A stretch of 64,000 nucleotides of DNA, taken from positions 248,001-312,000 of the forward strand of contig CANJKZ010000020.1 in the NCBI GenBank assembly GCA_947471745.1. The letters run 5' to 3'. A program made the position numbers and the translations under genes. Position 1 is the first letter of the stretch. Every line of letters begins with the position of its first letter. The notes under the pieces are model-generated. The model was not told the DNA's origin. It saw only the letters and a list, made by a program, of their open reading frames with translations, and did no database searches. Below, in pieces: positions 1 to 10,797 of this stretch. This stretch comes from Closterium sp. Naga37s-1 (taxonomy: Eukaryota > Streptophyta > Zygnematophyceae > Desmidiales > Closteriaceae).

Positions 1-2530
1 CGAGGTCTCCTGCAAGGAGACACGGGGCCAGAGGTTGAGCTGATGCGCAGCGTAGCGGACTGCAAACGGCCACAGAAAATGGGGGGCAGCCGCATGGACC
101 ATGGAGGTACGATGCGGCGCTCAGTAACCCCATTTTGCTCCGGAGAGGCCGGAAGCGTGAACGTCTGGCGAATGCCCTCCCCACGACAAAAGCTCTGCAA
201 CAGGTCAGAGGAAAACTCTCCACCTCTGTCAGAGTGCAGACGCAGGACGGGAAACTCCGTCCCGATTCGCTCGCGGAGCTGGAGACGGGCAGCACAGATC
301 CAAGGGATCAGAACATCAGGGACCTCACCCTTGGTGCGCGAGGGGAAGACCGTGGTGTAGCGCGAGTAGTCGTCAACAACCACCAGGAAGTACCGCTCGC
401 GGGCCTGCCTACGGACGCGGGCTGGGCCCCGCACGTCCATGTGCAGGGTCTGCAGGGGAGCAGTCGTCGGGGGGAACGAGGAGGAGTGAGGAGCAGCGCG
501 CTGCTGCCCCTTGACACAGGGAAGGCAGGGAGGGGCAGAGGAGGGTGGGAGAGGAGGCAGAGTCTCCGGAAGGCCAGATACCAGGAGACGGCGGTGCATG
601 GCCCAAAGGTGCTGCACCAAGGGGTGACCAAGACGGTGGTGCCAAAGAAGGGTCAGGTGCGACAGAGCCCGACACGAGCAGGGGGCAGCTAGCTGACCAG
701 ACGCGGAGACGTAGTAGTCAGTGTGTACAGGCTCAAGCCAGGCGCACGGGTGAACGTGGCGAGGTGTCGACCAGTCCGGGAGCAAGTGCAGTGGGTCACC
801 CGCTGACCTCCAGGTGTGAACTGGTCAACCCACACATCTTGGAGATCAGCGCCACTCACCAAGTTCGTAGAGAACGAGGGGAGGTGGAGACCTGACAGTG
901 AGCCAGACGAGACTGCCGGACACGGTAGAACCGTGGAAGAGTGCGCAAGGACTGGGCCCCCAGAGGGGTCCGCCAGGGAGACTGCGACCGGCCGACTGAG
1001 CGGCGTGAGAGTGGTGCTGTCGCAAAAGAAGGAGCGGGAAGCACCTGAGTCAAGTGTGAAGGTGTATAAGGCCTCAGCGGGCGCAGTACTTGAGAGAGCA
1101 AACTCACCAGTACCTAGAGCAGCTGACTCACTAGCACCTGGAGCGGCAGACTCACTAGCACCTAGAGCAGCAGCCCCAATGCACGGGTCGGGCGGAACAC
1201 ACAGGTAACAGTCACCCTCAGCACTAATAGTCACTGCATACATGGCAGCAAAGATAGCATCATAGTCAAGAGCAAAGATATCAACACCAGACTTAAGAAG
1301 ATCAGCCCAGCGAGGGAGCTCAGTGGAGTCAGAAAACTGTGTGCACCAGGCGTCAGTCCAGTGACCAAAACAGCACTGCGTCGCGTGTGGCAGCCCGCAC
1401 GTCTCCCCACTGCGGTCGCCGGTGCAGAGAACGTAAGCGCAGGGACCAGCACCCCCAGAACTCCTACGCCCAGCGTACCACTCACAAAGCTGCTGGGGTG
1501 ACAGAGTCTCACGGGAGCGCGGCTGCTGCTGTCGCTGACCACTGCCAAAACCTCCACGCTGCGCGGCTTCACCCCGGCCACCACCACCGCCGCCGCCACC
1601 TCCACCACCGCCGCCGCTGCCTCCAGCACCTCCACCGCCACTGCCGACGCCCCCACTCCCGCCACCACCCCCACCTCCACCCCCACCCCCTCCGCCTTCT
1701 CCACCGCCACCACCGCCACCCTTGCCGCCCCCACCACCACCCTTGCCCCCCTTGCTCTTGCCGCCGCCCTTGCCGCTACTGCGCCTCCCACTAGGAGCAG
1801 TCGCAGCCCCAACCTCCTCGGTGCCAACGAGGTCGACAGCAGAAGTAGAGGCAACATAGGGCAAAAGGGGAATGGGGAAACACCCCTCAAAGAAAGGCGC
1901 GCGAGGGTCGCCGCGAGAAGCTCCTACAGTGACTATGCTAGTCTCAGCTGCTAGGAGGTGCTTCTCGAGGAGGTCGACAGTGAGCGTGGTGGGGCAAAGA
2001 GAGAGGAAGTGGTCCCTGACTGAGCGAAGAGAGTCAGGGAGACGGGTGACGAGGTAGAAGAGGGTGATGTACACGAGGCAAAACTCGGGGGGAAGCGCAG
2101 CGCGATAGCGGGTGTCGCTAGTGCGGAGGTGAGTGATGAGGTCAGTGACTGTGGGAAAGGCGGCTAGGTCAGGGAACAAGTACGGCAGCATGAGGCGGCT
2201 GAGAGCAGCAGTGGCAGGGGAGGAGTAGCGCGCGACTACCGCATCATACAAAGACCTAGCAATCTTGTACTGGCCAAAGCGCGCGCGCTCAGCAGACGGC
2301 AGGTGATTACAAACAGCAAGGCGGGCAACAGCGTCACGAGTAGTCCACTGTGAGCGAACTGTACTGTCAGCATCGGCAGCAGGTGCAACAGAGACGCCGG
2401 ACGTGTGATCAAACAGTGAGACTCCGTCCCTAGAGTCGCACTGAAGATAGAGCTGAAGATCATCGACCCATACGTCAAAATCTACCGCACGACCCTCAGC
2501 ATCAAAGGTAAGAATATGAGGGCTAGCCAT
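1..2530 (-). pseudogene. Element A gag-protease-integrase region (fossil)
   Basis: Gag begins MASPHILTFDAEGRAVDF and matches the gags of C, J and K almost word for word through the DVWVDDLQL and ALSRLMLPYLFPDL motifs (about 1850-2530). A glycine-rich tract follows (about 1560-1790), then the atypical finger C-X13-C-X3-H-X4-C (about 1370-1430), then a copia aspartic protease with the motif FTLDSGASRSFF (about 1050-1090). The last 690 bases on the left encode integrase, including the WPFAVRYAAHQ-like stretch near the window edge. This is the structural and first enzymatic part of a copia polyprotein. Broken copy. Confidence 0.88.
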
Positions 2531-3173
2531 GGCGATAGCAGCAGCAGTAGTGGCAGAAGTAGTAGTAGTAGCAGCAGTAGTAGCAGTAGAAGCAGGGCGG
2601 CGCGGCCCGGCAGAGCGGTGCGGCTCAGCAGAGCGGCGCGGCTCGGCTGGGCGGCGCGGCTCGGCTGCGCGGCTTGGCTCAGCTGGGCGGCGCGGCTCGG
2701 CTGCGCGCTTGTCGGGCAGGTTCGCGGGCAGCGCGGGTAGAGGAGGTGCTCATCAGGGGCGGGGAGGGCAGGTGCCACCGGTGGCGGGTAGGGCAGGCGC
2801 CTGACGGGCGGGCAGGGCAGGGCCGCGACGGCGGCTGTAGGCAGGGCCGCGACGGTTGCTGCAAGCAGGGCCGCAAAGGCGGCAGGGCAGGGCCGCAAAG
2901 GCGGCAGGGCAGGGCCATGACGGCGGCTGCAGGAACGGCCGCGACAGCGGCTGCAGGGCAGGGCCACGACTGCGGAGGGCAGGGCCGCGACGTCTGCAGG
3001 CAGGGCCGTGACGGCTGCTGCAGGTGTTCGACGGCAGGGGAGGCACAAGGGCGCAGGTGAGGCAGGCGCGAGGCGCGCGACAGGGCAGGCAGGCACGGGA
3101 GCGCGCTTCGGGCAGGGAAGGAAAAAAAAAATTCGTGGTGGGCCCTAAAAAAAACGGTCCCACTAGGGAACCT
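2531..3173 (-). repeat. Element A 5' leader with GC-rich minisatellite
   Basis: Untranslated leader between the primer site and the gag start. It holds imperfect tandem units built on GCAGGGCCGCGACGGC (about 2790-3060) and a second set built on GCGGCGCGGCTCGGCTG (about 2600-2720), plus an AGT/AGC-rich run near 2530-2590. Open frames here are frame shadows of repeats. Confidence 0.75.
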
Positions 3174-3184
3174 GCTCTATACCA
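3174..3184 (-). promoter_or_regulatory. Element A primer binding site
   Basis: On the minus strand this reads TGGTATAGAGC directly after the LTR end (TTCTCACA). It is the plant copia primer site for initiator-Met tRNA with one base fewer than TGGTATCAGAGC; elements C, D, F and K have the same 11-mer. Confidence 0.8.
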
Positions 3185-3211
3185 TGTGAGAATAGTACGA
3201 GTGAATGAATT
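3185..3211 (-). repeat. Element A 5' LTR, inner piece
   Basis: The 27 bases next to the primer site are the 3' end of A's 5' LTR, ending TTCTCACA on the minus strand. The rest of this LTR resumes at 9216 beyond element B. The last five bases (GAATT) are the target site duplicated by B. Confidence 0.85.
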
Positions 3212-4030
3212 TGTTGGTGCAACCCTACGGTTTGCACTCGGCTTGTTGTCCGTGTGCGTGAATGTGTGTGTGTATGGAATGGTATGAGGGCATGGGATAA
3301 TATATATTTCATGCTTATAATTGTGTGTGAATGTTGAGTCATGATGTCGAGTGTGTGTGTCGAGTCAATAGCGAGTTATCGCTAGACGCGTGTTACGCGG
3401 TCGTTTGTGTCTCGCGCGCGGTTTCTATTTTGTCGTGCGCGGTTTCTATTTTGTCCTGTGTCAAACGTTCGGCGTGTCGCAGGTGTGTGCAGCAGACCCA
3501 TCAAGAACTCAAGGATGAGTTTGTGATGAAGAGCCCGAGCCTTGGTGTCAAGCCTCAAGTGATTTCGAAGCTCGCCAAAAGGGTACACCTCAAGATATTG
3601 AAGACAGTTACATTACTTTGTGTAGTGTAACATTTCACTTGGTGTAGGCCCTAGTGAAGGGTAGTTTCGAGACCCTTCGTGGTTGGGGACAGTGTGGCAC
3701 TGTTCCACATCACTGTACCTCGGCTCTTGGGGTTTGTAGGAGCTGGGAGTTATTCCCAACTCGTAACTCTTCCTATCTTGTGTTCTAAGACCATAGTGGC
3801 TGCTATAGTACCGTTCGTTCAAACCGACGCTGTGTCGTCAATTCTTTATCAAATCGTGCAATCTAAATTGCTAATTGTAGACGACGTAAAGACGCTCCAG
3901 ATCCAATTTGAATCAAGTCATTTGCAGCTGTGAGAAGAATGCTATCAACGTTTGAAGCCGCTGTGCAGAAATCCGTCTGTGCTCTCTATCTTTCGTTTTA
4001 GGCACATTCAAGCCTATTGTGACAATAACA
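3212..4030 (+). repeat. Element B 5' LTR
   Basis: 819 bp, TGTTGGTGCAACC at the start and GTGACAATAACA at the end. It should carry the promoter; an AT-only stretch, ATAATATATATT at 3297-3308, is a candidate TATA box. Confidence 0.95.
3297..3308 (+). promoter_or_regulatory. TATA-like box in element B 5' LTR
   Basis: ATAATATATATT, about 85 bases into the LTR. The same stretch is in the 3' LTR at 8477-8488. Position fits an LTR promoter; no start site can be fixed from sequence alone. Confidence 0.45.
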
Positions 4031-4032
4031 AG

Positions 4033-4044
4033 TGGTATCAGAGC
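4033..4044 (+). promoter_or_regulatory. Element B primer binding site
   Basis: TGGTATCAGAGC two bases after the 5' LTR; complementary to the 3' end of plant initiator-Met tRNA, the usual copia primer. Confidence 0.92.
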
Positions 4045-4064
4045 CCCTTGGAGCAGTTTCGACA

Positions 4065-7000
4065 ATGTCTGGACCTGAGGAAAGGGGTGGCAGAGGTGCT
4101 GGTGGCAGTGGAGAAGCTCAAGCTCAAGGCCAACCCCGTGATTCAGCCATGGCGCCCATGCAACCAAGTCTTGGCCCACCTAGGGATGAGCCTAGGGTGT
4201 TTGGGCTTGACAAGTTCAACGGTGACAACTTTGCTGAATGGTCCTTCAAGATGGAGAACATCTTTGACCACTATGACCTGCTGGAGGTGATGGAAGGAAC
4301 GGAGAAGCGCCCCTAGAACGACCCGGAGAAGAGCCCGTGGGTGCGGAAGAGCGCACAAGGCTATCTCTTACTTGGGCAAGCATTGGGGAGCAGTCAGATC
4401 CGTCACATCAAGCCATTCCAGCGTGAACCAGAGAAAGGACCAAAGGCATGGGCTGCTCTCAAGGGTGTACATGCTCCTGCAACAGCGGCGGTAGCGGTGG
4501 TGTTGGAACGGCAAATGGCGGCACTACGAATTGAAGAAGACGAAGCGGTTGAAGAAGGGGTGCAGAAATTCTTCGACTTGTTGACGCGGCTTGAGGGAGC
4601 TGATTTGAACTACAGTGAGCTCCAAAAGAAGACCAAGTTGCTGGCCCTACTCCCTGAGTCATGGTCCTCGCTCATCATCAACCTTAATCGCGACTTGCCC
4701 CGCCTCTCGCTTGAAGACGTGAAGCGAGCTATCCTTCAAGAGGATTTCCGCCGCCGTGAGTTGGCGAGTGCGGATGGCGCTGGGGCAGCGAGCATCGGCC
4801 GTGGATATGGTCGAGGAAGAGGCAGAGGACGAGGGGGAGGAAGGTTTGGTGGCAGCAACTTCGGCGGAGGCCGCGGGAGTGGCGGTTACGGCAGCGACGA
4901 CAAGAGCTACGGACGCGGTCGCGGCCGATTCGACGGCGAGTGTCACTATTGCCACAAGAGCGGACACATGTGGCGCGAGTGCTACAAACTCCCTGATGGT
5001 TGGACCCCTGCTCAAGGCCAAGAGGGTAGAGGAGCAGGAGGAGGGAGAGGACGAGGCCGTGGAGGCCGTGGCGGTCGCGGTGGCGGAGCTGCAAACATGA
5101 AGAGCGGAGACAACGACAAGGACCCGAGCGACGATCGATACCCGGGTTTATTCTACTTCGTGTCGACGCAAGTACCGGCTGGTCCAGAGAAGGATGAAGG
5201 CTTTGAGGAGCCAGCAGCTGTGGGGAAGGTGACCCTACACCCCCTGGACTATTGGGTGATTGATAGTGGCGCTACCTATAGCATGACACCTCGCCCGGAC
5301 TTGCTCACCGAACTCGAGCCGTCACCGGTGAAGCATGTCACATCGGCTTTGGGGCAGCGAGCAGAGGTGAAAGGCATGGGCAAGGCCATGTTCAAGGGTG
5401 CTGATGGGAAGATGGTGGGCCTCAAGAACGTGCTTTGGGTGCCCAGCCTTGCTGCAAACCTGATTTCCGTGCGGCGGTTGGCAAAGGCCGGCATGGACAC
5501 GAACTCGAAGGGAGCCAAGACCTACACCGCAAGGCTTGGCGATCGAATTCTTTGGGACCTTCATGAGGACAGGGATGTCTACAACGAGATGTGGCAGATC
5601 CCAGTGGTCCCTATGCCTAAGGAGAGGCAAGTGGCAGCAAGCATCAGCACCAAGGATGGAGCGGTCGGTAGCGACGATGGCGCGAACGGTTGCGCTAAGG
5701 AGAATGAGCTCAAGAAGAGCAAACCTGGAGGGACCAGCAAGTTCAGTGAACCTAAGGAGAGTGGTGCAGCAACCAAGGAGCAGCAAAAGGGTGAGGAGAA
5801 CCCCGAGGCAGCAGCGGAGGAGGACTACGGAGAGAGTATGTGGGGCGCTATTGCGAGCGCGGCATTCTCCAATCCAACTTCGGGTACGGGGGAGTGTGAT
5901 TGGCTCACCTTGCATCGGCGCATGGGGCATGTGGCCCTGCCCATCTTGCAGCAGCTAGTGAAGAATGAGATGGTTGCTGGCATACGTGTGAAGGGGGAGC
6001 CCGATGAGGTGCTTGGCTGCCCGACGTGCATTCAAGCCAAGTTCACCCGGTTTCCGTTCCCTAGTTCGGAGGCAACGGCAAAGGCACCACTTGATGAGGT
6101 GGTGATGGACGTGGTGGGCCCCCTGAAGCTTGGAGCTGCTGGAGCTGAGTATTTTCTCACCATTGTCGACGTCTACACCCGCATGACTTGGGTGTATGTG
6201 CTGGCCAAGAAGAGCGACGTGGATGAAACGTTGAAGACGGATTGGTTCCCGATGGTGGAGCGGCAACAAGACCGTCTAGTCAAGTCAATCCGCACCGATC
6301 GAGGGGGAGAGTTCCTGAGCAAGAAGTTTGGGTTGTGGCTGAAGAAGAATGGTATTCGGCACTCCCTCACCATGCCATACTCCCCTGCAATGAACGGCAT
6401 CGCCGAGCGAGCGAACCGTACAATCACGGAGGCGGCACGCGGGTTGCTCATTGAAGCCGGGCTACCCGACTATTTCTGGCCTGATGCGGTGCGAAGCGCG
6501 TGTGTGGCCAAGAACAGAGTTTTGACTCATGTGGGAGCAGACAAATGGGTGCCCTATGTGGAGTGGCTAGGAAGGAAGCCAAAGGTGGATATGCTTCGGG
6601 TGTTCGGGTGCATGTGCATGGCGCTCGTGCCTAAGCATCTTCGGCACAACAAGCTTGGTGCCAAGGCGGTGTGGGCCGTGCACTTGGGCATGGCTCAAAA
6701 CAGCAAGGGATGGCTTCTTTGGGACCCATTCACCAAGAAGTTCTTGGTGAGCAGGGACTGCAAGTTCATGGAGAACTTCATGTACAAGGATTGGAAGGCG
6801 GAGAATGAGGCGAAGATAGGCGTGCGGTTTGGGGAGGTGAAGAGTTCCGGTTTGGAGCATGTGGAGCTGCCTTTGGAGCTGAGCAGCGGCAGCACAACCA
6901 CAAGGCAATCCTCCCTTGTGAATGGGGGAGAGGAGGACAATGATGCAGAGGAAGAAGAGGAGGAGGTGCAGCAAGTGAGCGAGCGTGCACCGTCACTCCC

Positions 7001-8350
7001 TTCCCGTACTACGAGTGCTCCACGGATTCGAGCCACACCGCAGCAACGCCAAGGCCTTCAAGTCCCTGCAGCTGAGGAGGAAGGAAGGGGGAAGAGGAGA
7101 GTTCAACCCCCTAATAGGCTGACCTATGATGCGCCGGGAAAGCAGGGCAAGACAGCCCTGGCCGGAGCGGCAATGATGGTCGGAGACGACGAGGAGAGTG
7201 ACTACGAGGAGTGTGCCTTCGCGTTCTTCTCTCCGGTGGAGATGTCGGGAGAACCAGCAACTCTCAAGGAGGCTTTGGAGAGTAGTGATGCTGAGGAGTG
7301 GAAGAAGGCCATGGAGAGTGAGCTGAAGAGCAGAGGAGTTTCATGGTGGTTTATGTGGATGACATCCTCATTTTCTCACCCTCTTCTGACCTTGTGAAGG
7401 AGGTGATGCTGAAGCTTCAAGACAAGTTCAAGTGCAAGGCCCTTGGTGACGTGAGCTTCTACCTTGGGCTCCACATCGAACGAGATGTGGAGAAGCGGTG
7501 CATGTGGGTGCATCAACGAAAGTACCTGGAGGCATTGGCTGCCAACTTTGGGCAGAGTGAAGGCCATGTGGCTACACCCTTTCCCTCTGGGTTCAAGTGT
7601 GTGAAGGGACCAGAGGAGGAGAGCGTTGGTGAAGAGGAGAGGCGCCGATTTCACTCGTTGGTGGGCAGCCTCATGTATGCGGCGGTAAACACCCGACCGG
7701 ACGTCGCGTTTGCTACCGGGCAGCTGGCTAGGGTTGTGCAATGCCCTAATGAGGAGCAGGTAGCAGCTGGAATGAGGGTGGCCAAGTATCTTGGCCAAAC
7801 ACTGACCGTTGGGCTGCAATACTCGGCGGCGGCACAAAGGCGCCAAAAGGGCGCGGATGGTGTTGAACCCGGGCGTTTGTTCCTCACCGCCTACTCGGAT
7901 GATTCATATGCATCAGAACCAGAGGACATGACAAGTGTGGGAGGCTTCATATGCTGTGTTGGTGAAGGCCCAACTGCTTGGGAGAGCAAGAAGCAGGTTG
8001 ACCAAGCTTTGAGCTCGGTGGAGTCCGAGTACATGGCACTCTTCCGTGCCGTACGGGAGATTGTGTGGCAGCGGCGTTTGTTGGCTGAATTGGGGGAGGA
8101 GCAGCAAGGACCTACCCCACTATACTGTGACAGCCAGGGTGCCATTGCTCTTGCTAAGAACCCTGTGTTGCATGGACTCACGAAGCACATGAGGGTGAAG
8201 TGGCATTGGACGAGGAGCATGGTAACCGCGGGTGAAGTTGAGTTGCGCTACGTGAAGACCACGGGGCAGCCGGCTGACATGATGACCAAGAGGCTGGTGG
8301 AGCAGCAGCATTGGAAGTGTTGCAAGCTGGCTGGGATGGCTCTGAACTGA
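4065..8350 (+). pseudogene. Element B gag-pol region (fossil)
   Basis: Gag starts MSGPEERGGRGAGG and includes FNGDNFAEWSFKMENIFDHYD, a UBN2/DUF4219-like copia gag. An RG/GG-rich stretch surrounds a canonical CX2CX4HX4C knuckle (CHYCHKSGHMWREC, about 4940-4985). Protease shows WVIDSGATYSMT (about 5250-5285). Integrase includes LHRRMGH and the D...D...E core with TDRGGEFLS and MNGIAERANR (about 5910-6700). The last part has the RT active site VVYVDDILIF (about 7345) and RNase H with LTAYSDDSYA and DSQGAIALAKN (about 7880-8160). Broken copy; part of RT is not visible. Confidence 0.92.
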
Positions 8351-8378
8351 GAGAGCAACATATCCTAAGGCCAACAAT

Positions 8379-8391
8379 CCGAGGGGGAGTT
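8379..8391 (+). promoter_or_regulatory. Element B polypurine tract
   Basis: CCGAGGGGGAGTT directly before the 3' LTR; the usual plus-strand primer of LTR elements. Element L has the matching tract at 33793-33805. Confidence 0.85.
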
Positions 8392-9210
8392 TGTTGGTGC
8401 AACCCTACGGTTTGCACTCGGCTTGTTGTCCGTGTGCGTGAATGTGTGTGTGTATGGAATGGTATGAGGGCATGGGATAATATATATTTCATGCTTATAA
8501 TTGTGTGTGAATGTTGAGTCATGATGTCGAGTGTGTGTGTCGAGTCAATAGCGAGTTATCGCTAGACGCGTGTTACGCGGTCGTTTGTGTCTCGCGCGCG
8601 GTTTCTATTTTGTCGTGCGCGGTTTCTATTTTGTCCTGTGTCAAACGTTCGGCGTGTCGCAGGTGTGTGCAGCAGACCCATCAAGAACTCAAGGATGAGT
8701 TTGTGATGAAGAGCCCGAGCCTTGGTGTCAAGCCTCAAGTGATTTCGAAGCTCGCCAAAAGGGTACACCTCAAGATATTGAAGATAGTTACATTACTTTG
8801 TGTAGTGTAACATTTCACTTGGTGTAGGCCCTAGTGAAGGGTAGTTTCGAGACCCTTCGTGGTTGGGGACAGTGTGGCACTGTTCCACATCACTGTACCT
8901 CGGCTCTTGGGGTTTTTAGGAGCTGGGAGTCATTCCCAACTCGTAACTTTTCCTATCTTGTGTTCTAAGACCATAGTGGCTGCTATAGTACCGTTCGTTC
9001 AAACCGACGCTGTGTCGTCAATTCTTTATCAAATCGTGCAATCTAAATTGCTAATTGTAGACGACGTAAAGACGCTCCAGATCCAATTTGAATCAAGTCA
9101 TTTGCAGCTGTGAGAAGAACGCTATCAACGTTTGAAGCCGCTGTGCAGAAATCCGTCTGTGCTCTCTATCTTTCGTTTTAGGCACATTCAAGCCTATTGT
9201 GACAATAACA
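8392..9210 (+). repeat. Element B 3' LTR
   Basis: 819 bp, same length as the 5' LTR with about five mismatches. Confidence 0.95.
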
Positions 9211-9215
9211 GAATT

Positions 9216-9295
9216 GACTATGAAGCATGTGGGCACAAGTAGTAAACCTAAAATTGTTGTACCCCATATTGTCTACCCTGCATATAAGTTTGACA
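9216..9295 (-). repeat. Element A 5' LTR, outer piece
   Basis: On the minus strand this begins TGTCAAACTTATAT and runs through a GGGGTACAACA core like that of K's LTR at 62431. Together with 3185-3211 it makes an LTR of about 107 bp. Confidence 0.85.
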
Positions 9296-9567
9296 AAAAT
9301 CCAGGGACTAGTAGCAAACAAACGACTCATCATGCAATTTTCCTGAACGGGACTAAAACTATCGCGTTTTGCATGGGGTTTGAAGGGTTTCGCACATAGT
9401 CCGCGCGCGGCGTCTCAGTCCGTCGGACTATAAACGAGAACATTTGTACCGTGAGCTCTGGTGGGCCCTGAGGGCCCGAGCGTGTGCTCGCGCACTGTTG
9501 CGAGCGTGGCAGGGCCCACAATCGCAACAGAACAGGGCGAATAATCACCCTGCCCACGCACAATACA

Positions 9568-9592
9568 GCACGACCAGTTTGTCTGGTCGTGC
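9568..9592. other. Perfect 10-bp-stem hairpin
   Basis: GCACGACCAG, loop TTTGT, CTGGTCGTGC. There is no T-run after it, so it is not a typical intrinsic terminator. Function unknown. Confidence 0.6.
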
Positions 9593-9825
9593 ATGATTGC
9601 GCACCTGATGGGCGCGCGTGTGTTTCGGGGGGTTCTAAGAGATAGCGAGGGGTGCTCGAGGTTTGACTCGAGATTTCAGTTGAATAACTAAATCTCGGAG
9701 AAAATTACCGCGGCACGGGATTTGGTTTCGTGAATTGTTTTCATCGCGCTCAATTTTTTTCAAAACCTGTTTCGCGATCCAACCACCTTTTATCCCGCTC
9801 GTTCCGCGCTCGCGACATTTCGCTT

Positions 9826-9833
9826 TATATAAA
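9826..9833 (+). promoter_or_regulatory. Candidate TATA box
   Basis: TATATAAA in the context CGCTTTATATAAACAC, in unique DNA downstream of GC-rich, CpG-containing sequence. Resembles a plant core promoter, but no gene follows that I can recognise. Confidence 0.3.
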
Positions 9834-10455
9834 CACTTTTAGGGTTGTTTTTTGGGTTTCCATTTTGTCGGTGGGCAGTTTGCAGGTTGATGCGGAACTT
9901 CAATGCCACGCAGTATCAACCGATTGGTCAATTCGCTCCTCACATTATGGAATGCAGGTTCGGCCAGGTTCGAGCGCAAACAGGTTTGACAGTGTGCTTT
10001 GGTTCACTGTGTCAGACAGTCGTGGTTTAACGTGTCACAATACGATTGGCGAAAGTTCAAATTTCAAATGTTAAGTGAGTCGAGCGCCTCGATCATGAAC
10101 ACGCTGCCACGTGCGTGTACTTGCGACCGACGCGTCACCATCTGTTTGAAATTTGATAACGTACCAACCAATAGATTAGCGCCGAGTCATACTATCAAAC
10201 TGAACACGTTCAACTGAAGGGTGAACTGTCAACAAGCTATCTTTGAGTCCTCGATACTGTATACATCATCTGTTTCACAATAGGTATAGTAGAAGGAACG
10301 TGCTGCTTAGAAGGAAAACAAATTGTAACAATGTAAACAAGACAAAATAAGAGATAAAAAAAAACGAATTCATATATAAACCAATTTTTTAACTCACACC
10401 TCACTCTAAATAATGGCGTGAGATGAATTTGCATTATTCTTTTGCATGGCATCAC

Positions 10456-10460
10456 TCTTT
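10456..10460. repeat. Target site duplication of element C, left copy
   Basis: TCTTT; the right copy is at 17735-17739. Confidence 0.9.
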
Positions 10461-10590
10461 TGTGAATCAAGAAAACAGGAAATGAAATGACTAAGTGAAA
10501 GTTGGGTACAAAAGGCAAACCCTAGGCAACTGTACCCCATATGTGCTACCCCACTATAGCCTACAGTAGCTATGTCATATAACTCTGACA
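10461..10590 (-). repeat. Element C 3' LTR
   Basis: 130 bp; on the minus strand TGTCAGAGTTATATGAC at the start and CTTGATTCACA at the end. No mismatch seen against the 5' LTR. Confidence 0.95.
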
Positions 10591-10602
10591 CACCCCCATA
10601 GG
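10591..10602 (-). promoter_or_regulatory. Element C polypurine tract
   Basis: Minus strand CCTATGGGGGTG directly before the 3' LTR. Elements E, F, H and J share TATGGGGGTG or a close form. Confidence 0.85.
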
Positions 10603-10797
10603 CAAAGTGGGGGAGAACAAGGGGTCACAAGACCAGTCAAGCAAAGCAAAGCAAGCTCAGGGTGGATCACAAAGTCACCACACATTCCGAGCACAAGTTC
10701 AAGGCCACAAGGCCAGTTCACATGCAGGATTACATATATATATAAGGCTAGACAAGCAAGAGCAGGAGTATATATATATGCAACAGTACAAACAAGG

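Larger units (their letters stand above)
3212..9210 (+). mobile_element. Element B: copia LTR retrotransposon inserted in A's LTR
   Basis: Full-length insertion with two 819-bp LTRs (TGTTGG...AATAACA), a perfect 5-bp TSD GAATT (3207-3211 and 9211-9215), a canonical primer site and a polypurine tract. Only about five mismatches separate the LTRs (about 0.6 percent), so the insertion is young. Parts: gag with CCHC knuckle, protease, integrase, part of RT, RNase H. It is broken, with about two breaks, although long open stretches survive. Same family as element L. Confidence 0.96.
1..9295 (-). mobile_element. Element A: Ty1/copia LTR retrotransposon, 5' part, split by element B
   Basis: Copia element read on the minus strand and cut by the left window edge. 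Seen from its 5' end (right to left): LTR (9295-9216 and 3211-3185), primer site, GC-rich leader, gag, glycine-rich tract, zinc finger, protease and the first part of integrase. Element B sits inside the 5' LTR. The LTR resembles that of element K (same TGTCAAACTTAT start and GGGGTACAACA core), so A and K are one family. The copy is broken, with at least one or two breaks visible. RT, RNase H and the 3' LTR lie outside the window, so age cannot be judged from an LTR pair; it is older than B. Confidence 0.9.
9296..10460. other. Unique sequence between elements A and C
   Basis: No recognisable gene or element. Mixed composition unlike the GC-rich elements. It contains a 10-bp-stem hairpin (9568-9592), a TATA-like TTTATATAAAC near 9823-9833 and the 16-mer ATTACCGCGGCACGGG (near 9700), which recurs in the loop of the palindrome at 24.6 kb. 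It may be host intergenic or promoter DNA; the short open frames show no family features. Confidence 0.5.

Noticed and set aside
1339-1794. Histidine-rich frame antisense to A's glycine-rich tract (also at 15312 and 22083)
   Set aside because: Antisense shadow of GGN codons; it repeats wherever the glycine tract occurs.
9568-9592. Hairpin as a transcription terminator
   Set aside because: No T-run follows and the setting appears eukaryotic.
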